64,000 bases of DNA from an uncultured Bacteroidales bacterium (GTDB taxonomy: Bacteria > Bacteroidota > Bacteroidia > Bacteroidales > UBA932). Shown piece by piece: positions 36,581-47,337 of this stretch. The stretch lies in contig ONDF01000007.1 of the NCBI GenBank assembly GCA_900316525.1, positions 30,759 to 94,758 on the forward strand, in the 5' to 3' direction. A model generated the notes under the pieces. The model saw only the letters and a list, made by a program, of their open reading frames with translations. It made no database searches and had not been told where the DNA came from. The stretch's first letter is position 1, and every line of letters begins with the position of its first letter. Both the position numbers and the translations under genes were made by a program.

Positions 36581-37051
36581 ATGAGCAAGGTAGCCATCAT
36601 CATGGGCAGCGCCAGCGACTGGGACGTCATGTCCCCGGCCTGCACCACCCTCGAAGAGTTTGGTATCCCCTATGAAAAACGTGTCCTCAGCGCCCATCGG
36701 AACCCCGGTCCCCTGGCCGACTATGTCCGGGCCGCGCGCGAGAACGGTTTCGACATCATCATCGCCGGCGCCGGCGGCGCAGCCCATCTGCCCGGGGTGA
36801 TCGCCGCCTTGACCACGCTTCCGGTCATCGGCGTTCCCGTGAAGTCCAAGGCTCTGAACGGCCTGGATTCCCTCCTGTCCATCGTCCAGATGCCTTCCGG
36901 CATCCCCGTGGCGACGATGGCCATCGACGGGGCCAAGAACGCCGCCCTGTACGCGGTGGCCATCCTGGCCCTTGGCGACGACGCCCTCCGGAAGAAACTG
37001 GAGGATTTCCGCCAGCAGCAGAGCGACAAGGTACTCCATACGGTTATCTGA
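36581..37051 (+). CDS. purE: N5-carboxyaminoimidazole ribonucleotide mutase (class I PurE)
   Basis: A 156-residue octameric mutase converting N5-CAIR to CAIR. Family motifs are [12 protein letters not shown] at the start, [30 protein letters not shown] and PVIGVPVKS. It is the first gene of the purine operon. A 9-bp hairpin separates it from purL. Confidence 0.95.
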   Translation: MSKVAIIMGSASDWDVMSPACTTLEEFGIPYEKRVLSAHRNPGPLADYVRAARENGFDIIIAGAGGAAHLPGVIAALTTLPVIGVPVKSKALNGLDSLLSIVQMPSGIPVATMAIDGAKNAALYAVAILALGDDALRKKLEDFRQQQSDKVLHTVI

Positions 37052-37056
37052 ATACA

Positions 37057-37090
37057 ATGCCCACCCCCGCCACCCTGCGCCGGTGGGCAT
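37057..37090 (+). terminator. Hairpin between purE and purL (weak terminator or processing site)
   Basis: ATGCCCACC (37057-37065) pairs perfectly with GGTGGGCAT (37082-37090), followed by CTAATTTT. The T-run is poor, so partial termination or mRNA stabilisation is as likely as full termination. Confidence 0.45.
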
Positions 37091-37104
37091 CTAATTTTAA
37101 AAAC

Positions 37105-40100
37105 ATGAAGAGCAGGCGCATCTTTGTAGAGAAAAAGGAGCAGTTCCGCGTGGAGGCCGCGAGCCTCCTCGCCGAGTTCAACGAGAACCTCTCCCTGAGC
37201 CTGGGATCCCTCCGGCTCATCAACGTGTACGACCTTTTCGGCTTCTCCGACGACCTGTTGGAGAAGAGCCGCTACAGCGTGTTCGGGGAAGTGGTGACGG
37301 ACACCGTCACCGACGACCTCCCGCTCGCGGGCAAGAAATACATCGCTGTGGAATACATTCCCGGCCAGTTCGACCAGCGGGCCTCCTCCGCCGTGGACTG
37401 CGTCCATCTGATCGACCCGGAAGCGGAGATCGAGATCAAGAGCTCCCGCCTCGTGGTCTTCGAGGACACGGTCTCTGACGAGACGCTCGCGAAGATCAAG
37501 CACTATTTCATCAACCCGGTGGAATGCCGCGAGAAGGACCTGTCCGTTCTCGCGCTTGGCGAGAAGGCCGATGTGAAGCCCCTGGAGGACCTGACGGGCT
37601 TCATCGACCTGACTCCGGACCAGTACCTCGCTTTCTGCAAGGGCCACGGCCTGGCGATGAACGCGGACGACCTCGGCGAGGTCGTGAAGTACTTCAAGTC
37701 CGAGGGCCGGAATCCCTCCGAGACGGAACTCCGTATCCTGGACACCTACTGGAGCGACCACTGCCGTCACACCACCTTCACCTCCGTGCTGGAGGAGATC
37801 ACGGTGGACGAGTCCTTCATCAAGGCCGAACTGGAATCCTCCCTCGCGCTGTTCGAGCAGATGCGGGCGGACCTCGGCCGCGGGAACAAGCCCCGCTGCC
37901 TGATGGAGCTCGCGACCATCGGCGCCCGCTGGCTGCGCAAGCAGGGCAAGCTGGACGACCTGGAAGTGAGCGAGGAGAACAACGCCTGCAGCATCTTCGT
38001 GAATGTCGATGTGGACGGTAAGCCCGAGAAATGGCTCCTCCAGTTCAAGAACGAAACCCATAACCATCCGACCGAGATCGAGCCCTTCGGCGGAGCGGCG
38101 ACCTGCCTCGGCGGCGCCATCCGCGACCCGCTCTCCGGGCGCGCCTACGTGTATCAGGCGATGCGCGTGACCGGCGCCGGCAATGTCAATGCTTCCGTGG
38201 CCGAAACCATCCCGGGCAAGCTGCCGCAGCGGATGATCTCCAAGAAGGCCGCCGCCGGCTATTCCAGCTACGGCAACCAGATCGGTCTTGCCACCACCCA
38301 CGTGCGGGAAATCTATTCCGAAGGCTACACAGCCAAGCGCATGGAAATCGGCGCGGTGGTGGGCGCCGTCCGTGCCTCCGCCGTGCGTCGCGAGAGCCCC
38401 GCGCCCGGCGACGTGATCCTCCTGCTGGGCGGCCGTACCGGCCGCGACGGCATCGGCGGCGCCACCGGTTCCTCCAAGGAGCACACCGAGGCTTCTCTCG
38501 AAACCTGCGGTAGCGAAGTCCAGAAGGGTAACGCCCCGGAGGAACGCCAGCTGCAGCGTCTTTTCCGCCGTCCGGAAGTGACGAAACTCATCAAGAAGTC
38601 GAACGACTTCGGCGCCGGCGGCGTGAGCGTCGCCATCGGCGAGCTGGCCGATGGCCTGGACATCTGGCTGGACCGCGTGCCTGCGAAATACGCCGGCCTG
38701 AACGCGACGGAGCTCGCGATCAGCGAGTCCCAGGAGCGGATGGCCGTGGTCGTGGAAGCGGCCGACAAGGAGCGGATGATGGAACTCTGCGCCGTGGACA
38801 ACATCGAGGTCACCCACGTGGCCAATGTCACCGATACCGGCCGGATGCGCATGTTCTACGGGGACCGCAAGGTCTGCGACCTCACCCGCGCGTTCATCGA
38901 CAGCGCCGGCGCGAAACACTATGCGAAGGCCGAGATCCTGCCCGTCGAGGACAAGGATCCGTTCAAGCGCGAACCGGCAGGGGAGACCCTGGAAGAGAAG
39001 ATGGTCTTCGTCATGGGCTCGCCGAACGTGGCTTCCCAGAAGGGCCTCGTGGAGATGTTCGACTCCACCATCGGCCGTTCCACCGTCCTGATGCCGTACG
39101 GCGGCAAGCGGCAGACGACCGAGACGCAGGTCTCCGTCCAGAAACTGCCCATGGACCAGTATACCGAGACGGCCAGCGTGATGGCCTTCGGATACAACCC
39201 CGACCTCGCCCTCTGGAGCCCGTATCACAGCTCCGCCTATGCGGTGGTCGAAGCCTGCACGAAGGTGGCCTGCGCCGGCGCCGACTACAGCGGCATGCGG
39301 TTCTCCTACCAGGAATACTTCGAGCGCATGACCAAGGATCCCCACACCTGGGGCAAGCCGCTCAGCGCCCTGCTCGGCACGCTCAAGATGCAGAAGGAGT
39401 TCGGCCTAGCGTCTATCGGCGGCAAGGATTCCATGAGCGGCACCTTCGAGCACATCCATGTGCCTCCGACCCTCGTCGCGTTCGGTATTACGACCGTGGA
39501 TGCCCGCCGCGTCATCTCGCCGGAGTTCAAGGCAGCCGGCAACCGGATCTATCTCCTGAGACATACCCCGCTCCCGAACCGGATGCCCGACACGGAGCAA
39601 CTGAAAGACAACTGGAACTTCTTGTACAAGGAAATCGGCGCAGGAAACGTCGTTTCCGCCTGGTCCCTGTCCTACGGCGGTGTCGCCGAGGCCCTCGTGA
39701 AGATGGCGATGGGCAATGCCCTCGGTGTGGATGTCAACGTCCCGGCCGGAGAACTCTTCTCCCTGGGATACGGTTCCGCCGTGGTCGAGTCCAAGACGGC
39801 CCTGAACCATCCCTGCGCCGTCGAACTCGGTGTCGTAACCGCTTCCAGCATCAAGGTCAATGGGTGTGAAATGGCCCTCGAGACCCTGGAGAAGGCCTAT
39901 GAGGGCCGCTACTTCAAGCTCTATCCGCCGCGGGTGAAGCCCGCCTTCGACGAGCCCGTGCCCGCTGTGGCGCCGGTCCCGTTCGACCCGAAGAACCTGG
40001 TCTATCCCGGCGCTCCCGTGGAGCATCCAGTAGTGTGCCTGCCGGTGTTTCCGGGCTCCAATTGTGACTACGATACCGCCAAGGCCTTCCGCAAGGCCGG

Positions 40101-40794
40101 CGCCGAGGTCCGCCCGTTCGTGTTCCGGAACCTGACGCCGGAGGACGTGCTCGGATCGATCGACGCCCTTGCGAAACAGATCGCCGAAAGCCAGATCCTC
40201 GCCTTCTGCGGCGGCTTCTCTTCCGGTGACGAGCCGGACGGCAGCGGCAAGTTCATCGCCGACGTCATCAACAACGCCAAGGTGGGCGCCGCCATTACGG
40301 ACCTCCTCGCGCGCGGCGGCCTCGTCCTGGGCATCTGCAACGGTTTCCAGGCCTTGGTCAAGAGCGGCCTGCTCCCGTACGGGAAGCTGGGCTGCGTGAC
40401 GCCGGATTCGCCGACCCTCTTCCGCAACGACATCAACCGCCACGTCTCCCTGATGGCCACGACCGAGGTTGCCACGGTGAATTCCCCCTGGCTCGCCGGC
40501 TTCACCAAGGGCGAACGCCACAGCATCGCCTTCAGCCATGGCGAAGGCAAGTTCGTCGTCTCGCCGGAACTGGCGAAGGAACTCTTCGCGAAGGGCCAGG
40601 TGGCCTTCCGCTATGTAGACAACCCCAACGGCTCCCATTACGACATCGAGGGCATCGTGAGCCCCGACGGACACATCCTGGGCAAGATGGGCCACAGCGA
40701 GCGCTATGAGGACCATCTGTTCAAGAACATCGCCGGCAACTGCCGGCAGCCTATCTTCGAAAACGCAGTCGCTTACTTCAGAAAACAACGATAA
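37105..40794 (+). CDS. purL: Phosphoribosylformylglycinamidine synthase (long, single-chain PurL)
   Basis: A 1229-residue enzyme converting FGAR to FGAM with ATP and glutamine. It has an N-terminal PurS-like domain, two AIR-synthase-type halves (SDHCRHTTF and FKNETHNHPTEIEPFGGAATC in the first) and a C-terminal class I glutaminase. The glutaminase nucleophile is intact (LVLGICNGFQAL), as are the His and Glu of MGHSERYEDH, unlike the glutaminases of CarA and PurF in this window. ATG 37105 (MKSRRIFVEKK) is chosen; the open frame upstream runs through the purE-purL hairpin. Its stop abuts the purC start. Confidence 0.95.
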   Translation: MKSRRIFVEKKEQFRVEAASLLAEFNENLSLSLGSLRLINVYDLFGFSDDLLEKSRYSVFGEVVTDTVTDDLPLAGKKYIAVEYIPGQFDQRASSAVDCVHLIDPEAEIEIKSSRLVVFEDTVSDETLAKIKHYFINPVECREKDLSVLALGEKADVKPLEDLTGFIDLTPDQYLAFCKGHGLAMNADDLGEVVKYFKSEGRNPSETELRILDTYWSDHCRHTTFTSVLEEITVDESFIKAELESSLALFEQMRADLGRGNKPRCLMELATIGARWLRKQGKLDDLEVSEENNACSIFVNVDVDGKPEKWLLQFKNETHNHPTEIEPFGGAATCLGGAIRDPLSGRAYVYQAMRVTGAGNVNASVAETIPGKLPQRMISKKAAAGYSSYGNQIGLATTHVREIYSEGYTAKRMEIGAVVGAVRASAVRRESPAPGDVILLLGGRTGRDGIGGATGSSKEHTEASLETCGSEVQKGNAPEERQLQRLFRRPEVTKLIKKSNDFGAGGVSVAIGELADGLDIWLDRVPAKYAGLNATELAISESQERMAVVVEAADKERMMELCAVDNIEVTHVANVTDTGRMRMFYGDRKVCDLTRAFIDSAGAKHYAKAEILPVEDKDPFKREPAGETLEEKMVFVMGSPNVASQKGLVEMFDSTIGRSTVLMPYGGKRQTTETQVSVQKLPMDQYTETASVMAFGYNPDLALWSPYHSSAYAVVEACTKVACAGADYSGMRFSYQEYFERMTKDPHTWGKPLSALLGTLKMQKEFGLASIGGKDSMSGTFEHIHVPPTLVAFGITTVDARRVISPEFKAAGNRIYLLRHTPLPNRMPDTEQLKDNWNFLYKEIGAGNVVSAWSLSYGGVAEALVKMAMGNALGVDVNVPAGELFSLGYGSAVVESKTALNHPCAVELGVVTASSIKVNGCEMALETLEKAYEGRYFKLYPPRVKPAFDEPVPAVAPVPFDPKNLVYPGAPVEHPVVCLPVFPGSNCDYDTAKAFRKAGAEVRPFVFRNLTPEDVLGSIDALAKQIAESQILAFCGGFSSGDEPDGSGKFIADVINNAKVGAAITDLLARGGLVLGICNGFQALVKSGLLPYGKLGCVTPDSPTLFRNDINRHVSLMATTEVATVNSPWLAGFTKGERHSIAFSHGEGKFVVSPELAKELFAKGQVAFRYVDNPNGSHYDIEGIVSPDGHILGKMGHSERYEDHLFKNIAGNCRQPIFENAVAYFRKQR

Positions 40795-41523
40795 ATGACC
40801 AAAAACGAACTTATCTTCAACGGAAACGAGAAGCAAGTCTTCTCCACCGACGACCCTACCCGCGTCATCTTCCGTTATAAAGACGTGACGACCGCCTACC
40901 ATGGCGTCAAGCGGGCCCGCTTCGCCGGCAAGGGCGCGCTCACGAACCAGATTTCCGCCCTCCTGCTGGGCTATCTCAACGACAACGGCGTGGAAACCCA
41001 CTATATCTCGACCATCGACGAACGCGAGCAGCTGTGCCGCATGATCGAGATCATTCCCCTCGAGGTGGTGTTCCACAACCGGATTGCGGGCTCCCTGGCC
41101 AGCAAGCTGGGGGTCGAGGACGGGATGAAGCCGGCGAACACGATCCTGGACCTGTGCTACAACAACGACGAGCTGGGCGACCCGCTCATCAACCGGGACC
41201 AGGCCGTCGCGCTGAACCTGGCGACCTACCCGGAACTGGACCTCATGTATGACATCGTCCGCCGGTCCGGCAAGCTCCTGACCGATCTCCTGCACAAGGC
41301 GGGCATCGAACTGGTGGACGCCAAGTTCGAGTTCGGCCGGGCGGCCGACACCGGCGCCATCATCATTTCCGACGAGCTCAGCCCCGACACCTGCCGGATG
41401 TGGGACGAGGAGACGGGGGAGCGCTTGGACAAGGACCGCTTCCGCCTGGACCTCGGGGATATGGTCGCTTCCTACGGCATCGTCCTGGAGAAATTGAAAA
41501 ACGTAATGGAAACGGAAGAATAA
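40795..41523 (+). CDS. purC: Phosphoribosylaminoimidazole-succinocarboxamide synthase
   Basis: A 242-residue SAICAR synthetase joining CAIR and aspartate. Motifs are FRYKDVTTAYHGVKRARFAG, PLEVVFHNRIAGS, EFGR and ISDELSPDTCRMWD. ATG follows the purL stop directly with no gap, and the purF start lies one base after its stop. Confidence 0.95.
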   Translation: MTKNELIFNGNEKQVFSTDDPTRVIFRYKDVTTAYHGVKRARFAGKGALTNQISALLLGYLNDNGVETHYISTIDEREQLCRMIEIIPLEVVFHNRIAGSLASKLGVEDGMKPANTILDLCYNNDELGDPLINRDQAVALNLATYPELDLMYDIVRRSGKLLTDLLHKAGIELVDAKFEFGRAADTGAIIISDELSPDTCRMWDEETGERLDKDRFRLDLGDMVASYGIVLEKLKNVMETEE

Positions 41524-41524
41524 T

Positions 41525-42880
41525 ATGGGTGTACTTGCTGTTTACGGCGTTCCGGACGCCTCGACCTACATCTACTACGGTCTCCACAACCTCCAGCACC
41601 GCGGCCAGGAAGGCGGCGGCATCGCTACCTTCGACGCGAACGGCGACTCGCATCGCTACCGCGGCCTGGGCCTCCTGAACGAGATTTTCAACAACGGACA
41701 GGTGGGCAAGCTCCAGGGTTCCCTGGGCATCGGCTGCGTCAAGTACGCGAACGCCTCCCGGGGCGGCCTGGACAACGTGGGCCCTTTCTTCTTCCGCCAC
41801 CATTCCGGCGACTTCTGCGTCGCCAGCGACGGTAACCTGGTGAATTCCAAGCAGATCGCTGAATACCTGGAAAAGCGCGGCACCATCTTCCAGACCGACA
41901 CCGACGCGGAACTCCTGGCGCACCTCATCAAGAAGAGCGCGAGCGAGGACCGTATCGTGAACATCGTGAAGGCCCTGAATATGATGGAGGGCGGCTACAC
42001 CTTCGTGATCATGACGAAGAACCGCATCTACGCCGCCCGTGACAAGTACGGCATCAAGCCCCTGTGCATCGGCAAGATCGGCGACGGATACGTCGTCAGC
42101 AGCGAATCCTGCGCGTTCGGCATCATGGGCGCGGAGTTCATCCGCGACGTCCGTCCGGGCGAGATCATCTCTCTGGACCACCACGGCATCCGCAGCACAA
42201 TCTTCTCGAAGTTCTGCAAGCACCGGATGTGCGGCATGGAATACATCTATTTCGCGCGTCCCGACAGCGACATCGACGGATGCAACGTGCACGCCTACCG
42301 CAAGGAAGCGGGCCGGCGCCTGTACCGGGAGTGCCCGGTGGAGGCCGATATGGTCGTGGGCGTGCCCGAATCCAGCCTGAGCGCGGCGATGGGCTATGCC
42401 GAGGAAAGCGGCATCCCCTATGAGATGGGCCTGATCAAGCACAAATATGTGGGCCGTACCTTCATCGAACCGGTCCAGTCGATGCGTGAACTGGGCGTGA
42501 AGATGAAGCTTTCCCCGGTGTACAGCATCGTGAAGGGCAAGCGCATCGTCCTGGTGGACGACTCTATCGTCCGCGGTACGACGTCCCTAAAGATTGTCCG
42601 TCTCCTCCGTGAGGCGGGCGCCACGGAGGTCCACGTGCGCATCGCCAGCCCGATGATGCGGTTCACCTGCCACTACGGCGTGGACACGTCCACCCCGGAG
42701 GAGCTCCTGTGCTCGCACCGGACGCTGGAGGAGGCCTGCGCGGCCATCGGCGCCGACTCCCTGGGCTACCTGAGCCCGGAATCCACGCGGGCGTCCGCGT
42801 TCGGCTGCGCCGACCCGTGCCAGGCTTGCTTCACGGGCGAGTATCCGACCCTTTTGTATGACGAAGAAATCAACGACTAG
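41525..42880 (+). CDS. purF: Amidophosphoribosyltransferase with degenerate glutaminase domain
   Basis: A 451-residue PRPP-dependent enzyme of the B. subtilis type. The phosphoribosyltransferase half is intact: MVVGVPESSLSAAMGYA and the PRPP loop RIVLVDDSIVRGTTS. Cysteines for a [4Fe-4S] cluster are kept (RMCGMEYIYFARPDS, FTCHYG, CADPCQACFTGEYPT). The N-terminal Ntn glutaminase half begins MGVLAVYGVPDASTYIYYGL, with no Cys where family members have the catalytic N-terminal cysteine. An in-frame stop at 41504-41506 rules out a longer start. The glutamine-binding Arg is Lys73 (GCVKY) and the oxyanion Asn is Asp102 (ASDGNL). Ammonia-dependent synthesis of phosphoribosylamine is the likely activity. 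Confidence 0.93.
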   Translation: MGVLAVYGVPDASTYIYYGLHNLQHRGQEGGGIATFDANGDSHRYRGLGLLNEIFNNGQVGKLQGSLGIGCVKYANASRGGLDNVGPFFFRHHSGDFCVASDGNLVNSKQIAEYLEKRGTIFQTDTDAELLAHLIKKSASEDRIVNIVKALNMMEGGYTFVIMTKNRIYAARDKYGIKPLCIGKIGDGYVVSSESCAFGIMGAEFIRDVRPGEIISLDHHGIRSTIFSKFCKHRMCGMEYIYFARPDSDIDGCNVHAYRKEAGRRLYRECPVEADMVVGVPESSLSAAMGYAEESGIPYEMGLIKHKYVGRTFIEPVQSMRELGVKMKLSPVYSIVKGKRIVLVDDSIVRGTTSLKIVRLLREAGATEVHVRIASPMMRFTCHYGVDTSTPEELLCSHRTLEEACAAIGADSLGYLSPESTRASAFGCADPCQACFTGEYPTLLYDEEIND

Positions 42881-42883
42881 ACT

Positions 42884-43915
42884 ATGGCGAAAACCTACGA
42901 AAACGCGGGCGTGAACCTCGAAGCGGGGTATGAAGTGGTCCGCAGGATCAAGCAGCACGTCGCATCCACGCGCCGGATCGGGTCGATGGGCAACATCGGC
43001 TCCTTCGGCGGCATGTTCGACCTCTCGGCCCTGAACGTCAAGGAGCCGGTCCTCGTGAGCGGCACCGACGGCGTGGGCACCAAGCTCAAGATCGCCTTCG
43101 CGATGGACAAGCACGACACCATCGGCATCGACGCCGTGGCGATGTGCGTGAACGACGTCCTCGCGCAGGGCGCCGAACCCCTCATCTTCCTGGACTATGT
43201 GGCGCTCGGCCACAACGTTCCGGCCAAGGTGGAGGCCATCGTCGCCGGCGTGGCGGAAGGCTGCCGCCAGGCGGGCTGCGCCCTCGTGGGCGGCGAGACG
43301 GCCGAGATGCCGGGCATGTACGAGGACGGCGAATACGACATCGCGGGCTATACCACCGGTGTCGTCGAGAAGTCCAAACTCATTGACGGGTCGAAGGTTA
43401 AGGTAGGGGATGTCCTGGTGGGCGTCGCCTCCAGCGGCGTGCACTCCAACGGCTTCAGCCTCGTCCGCAAGATTGTCGCGGACGCCGGTCTGTCCTATGA
43501 GACCCCGATCCCCGAGTTCGGCTACCGGAAGCTTGGCGAGGTGCTCCTCACCCCGACGAAGATCTATGTCAAGCAGATGCTGGACGTGATCCGCCAGTGC
43601 GATGTCCACGGCATCTGCCACATCACCGGCGGCGGCTTCGACGAGAACATTCCGCGCGTGCTGCAGCCCGGCCAGGGCCTCGAGATCCACGAGGGAACCT
43701 GGGAGATCCTCCCGGTGTTCAAGATGCTGGAGAAGTGGGGGAATGTCCCGCACCGCGAGATGTTCAACATCTTCAACATGGGCATTGGCATGATCGCCGT
43801 CCTGGACGCCTCCGAGGCCGAAAAGGCCATCGCCATCCTGAAGGACCGCGGCGAGAAGGCCGCCGTCATCGGCAAGGTCACGGACAAGCCCGGGGTCAAT
43901 ATCGTCCTGCAATGA
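42884..43915 (+). CDS. purM: Phosphoribosylformylglycinamidine cyclo-ligase (AIR synthetase)
   Basis: A 343-residue ATP-dependent cyclase converting FGAM to AIR. Motifs are YENAGVNLEAGYEVV at the start, VSGTDGVGTKLKIAF, GIDAVAMCVNDVLAQGAEPL, GGETAEMPGMY, VASSGVHSNGFSLVRK and CHITGGGFDENIPRVL. It starts 3 bases after purF and overlaps purN by four bases (ATGA). Confidence 0.95.
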   Translation: MAKTYENAGVNLEAGYEVVRRIKQHVASTRRIGSMGNIGSFGGMFDLSALNVKEPVLVSGTDGVGTKLKIAFAMDKHDTIGIDAVAMCVNDVLAQGAEPLIFLDYVALGHNVPAKVEAIVAGVAEGCRQAGCALVGGETAEMPGMYEDGEYDIAGYTTGVVEKSKLIDGSKVKVGDVLVGVASSGVHSNGFSLVRKIVADAGLSYETPIPEFGYRKLGEVLLTPTKIYVKQMLDVIRQCDVHGICHITGGGFDENIPRVLQPGQGLEIHEGTWEILPVFKMLEKWGNVPHREMFNIFNMGIGMIAVLDASEAEKAIAILKDRGEKAAVIGKVTDKPGVNIVLQ

Positions 43916-44475
43916 AGAAGCAGTTAGCGGTATTCGCCAGCGGCACCGGCACCAACTTCGACGCGATCGCCCGCGCCTGCGCGGACGGCGTCCTGGATGC
44001 CGAGGTGGCCGTGATGGTGTGTGACAAGCCCGGCGCCGCCGTCATTGAAAAGGCGGCGCGCTACGGGGTGGAGACCTTCGTCTTCTCCCCGAAGAGCTAT
44101 CCTTGCAAGGCCGCCTTCGAGGCGGAGATCGTGAAGATCCTGGATGCCAAGAAGATTGACCTGGTGTGCCTGGCGGGCTATATGCGCATCGTCGGGGAAA
44201 CCCTCCTGAACGCCTACGAGGGCAAGATCATCAACATCCATCCGGCCCTGCTCCCCGCTTTCAAGGGGGCCCATGCCGTCGAGGACGCCGTCGCTTACGG
44301 CGTCAAGGTGTACGGCATCACCATCCACTGGGTCAATGCGGACCTGGACGGGGGGAAGATCATCGCCCAGCGCGCCTTCGAGTACGACGGGAACGACCCG
44401 GCGGAGGTGCATCGGCTCGGGCAGCCCATCGAGCATCAACTATATGTAGAAACCATTGCGAAACTGATCAAATAA
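43912..44475 (+). CDS. purN: Phosphoribosylglycinamide formyltransferase
   Basis: A 187-residue 10-formyl-THF-dependent GAR transformylase. Motifs are VFASGTGTNFDAI, LVCLAGYMRIV, INIHPALLPAFKGAHAVEDA and the catalytic-site segment GITIHWVNADLDGG. The usual HFVDEEYD-like motif reads HWVNADLD, keeping the His and the Asp. It overlaps purM by four bases, and its stop shares a base with the purH start. Confidence 0.94.
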   Translation: MKKQLAVFASGTGTNFDAIARACADGVLDAEVAVMVCDKPGAAVIEKAARYGVETFVFSPKSYPCKAAFEAEIVKILDAKKIDLVCLAGYMRIVGETLLNAYEGKIINIHPALLPAFKGAHAVEDAVAYGVKVYGITIHWVNADLDGGKIIAQRAFEYDGNDPAEVHRLGQPIEHQLYVETIAKLIK

Positions 44476-46004
44476 TGAGAGCGTTAGTTAGTGTAAGCGA
44501 CAAGACCGGCCTCGTGGAGTTCGTCCAGGGCCTGGTGGACCTGGGCTGGGAGATCATCGCCACCGGCGGCACCCAGAAACTCCTCGAGTCCAAGGGTGTG
44601 AAAACCATCGGCATCAGCGAAGTCACCGGCTTCCCGGAGATCTGCGACGGCCGTGTGAAGACCCTGCACCCGAAGGTGCACGGCGGCATCCTCGCGCGCC
44701 GCGACGTGCCCGCCCACATGGAAACCCTGAAGGAGAACGGCATCGAGACCATCGAGCTCGTGTGCGTGAACCTGTATCCGTTCCGGCAGACCATCGCCAA
44801 GGAAGGCGTGACGCTGGAGGATGCCATCGAGAACATCGACATCGGCGGTCCGTCGATGGTGCGCAGCGCCGCCAAGAACTGGCGGGACGTCACCATCGTC
44901 TGTGATCCGAATGATTACGGCACCGTTCTCGCGGAACTCCGCGAAAACGGCTGCACGAGCCAGGAAACCCGTCTGAAGCTCTCCGCCAAGGCCTACACCC
45001 ACACGGCGGAATACGACGCCTGCATCGCCACCTATATGCGCAAGCAGGCTGGCCTGCCCGAGAAGCTGTTCCTGGAGTTCGACATCAAGCAAGGCCTCCG
45101 CTACGGCGAGAACCCGCACCAGAGCGCGAACTTCTACGCCGCCCTCGAGCCCGCTCCGTTCTCCCTGGCCTTCGCGAAGCAGATTCAGGGCAAAGAACTG
45201 TCCTACAACAACATCCAGGACGCCAATGCGGCCCTGAACGTGCTGCGGGACTTCGACGAGCCCTTCTGCGTAGCCCTCAAGCATATGAATCCTTGCGGCG
45301 CCGCGGTGGGCAAAACCATCGAGGAAGCCTGGCAGGCCGCCTATGAGGCAGACAAGGTGAGCATCTACGGCGGCATCGTGGGTGTGAACCGCGAACTCAC
45401 CGCCGAGGTGGCCCGCGGCATGAAGCCCATCTTCCTGGAGATCGTCATCGCTCCCTCCTACACGCCGGAAGCCCTGGAGATCCTCTCCACCAAGAAGAAC
45501 CTCCGCGTGATGCAGGTCGACATGACCCGTTCCGACGTCCCCGTGCCGCAGTACGTGAGCGTGAACGGAGGCCTCCTGGTCCAGCAGCTGGACACCCAGG
45601 TGGAGCAGGTCACGCCCGAGATGTGCGTGACGAAGGTGAAGCCCACGGAGGCGCAGCTGGCCGATGCGAACTTCGGCTGGAAGATCGTCAAGCACGTGAA
45701 ATCCAACGCGATCGCGGTCGTCCGCGACAACCACACCATCGGCGTGGGCGCCGGCCAGACGAATCGCGTCGGCTCTGCCGAGATCGCGCTCAACGAGGCG
45801 AAGGCCGCCGGCTTCACGGAAGGCCTCGTCCTCGCGTCCGACGGTTTCCTGCCGTTCGACGACACCGTTGCCCTCGCCGCGAAATACGGCGTGACGGTCA
45901 TCGTCCAGCCGGGCGGCAGCATCCGCGATGCGGACGCCATCGCCAAGGCCGACGAGCTGGGCATCACGATGCTCTTCACCGGTGTAAGACATTTCAAGCA
46001 TTAG
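44475..46004 (+). CDS. purH: Bifunctional AICAR formyltransferase / IMP cyclohydrolase
   Basis: A 509-residue enzyme performing the last two steps to IMP. The N-terminal MGS-like cyclohydrolase domain has RALVSVSDKTGLVEF, ATGGTQKLLES and GRVKTLHPKVHGG. The AICARFT domain has LRYGENPHQSANFY, CVALKHMNPCGAAVG and a C-terminal PGGSIRDADAI. ATG 44475 shares one base with the purN stop (TAATG); the frame upstream of it overlaps purN and is not coding. Confidence 0.95.
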   Translation: MRALVSVSDKTGLVEFVQGLVDLGWEIIATGGTQKLLESKGVKTIGISEVTGFPEICDGRVKTLHPKVHGGILARRDVPAHMETLKENGIETIELVCVNLYPFRQTIAKEGVTLEDAIENIDIGGPSMVRSAAKNWRDVTIVCDPNDYGTVLAELRENGCTSQETRLKLSAKAYTHTAEYDACIATYMRKQAGLPEKLFLEFDIKQGLRYGENPHQSANFYAALEPAPFSLAFAKQIQGKELSYNNIQDANAALNVLRDFDEPFCVALKHMNPCGAAVGKTIEEAWQAAYEADKVSIYGGIVGVNRELTAEVARGMKPIFLEIVIAPSYTPEALEILSTKKNLRVMQVDMTRSDVPVPQYVSVNGGLLVQQLDTQVEQVTPEMCVTKVKPTEAQLADANFGWKIVKHVKSNAIAVVRDNHTIGVGAGQTNRVGSAEIALNEAKAAGFTEGLVLASDGFLPFDDTVALAAKYGVTVIVQPGGSIRDADAIAKADELGITMLFTGVRHFKH

Positions 46005-46010
46005 AATCGT

Positions 46011-47336
<1,326 letters not shown>

Positions 47337-47337
47337 T

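Noticed and set aside
41500..41530. A misplaced purF start hiding a catalytic Cys
   Set aside because: The frame upstream is closed by TAA at 41504-41506, the few codons between contain no Cys, and other glutaminase residues are changed too.
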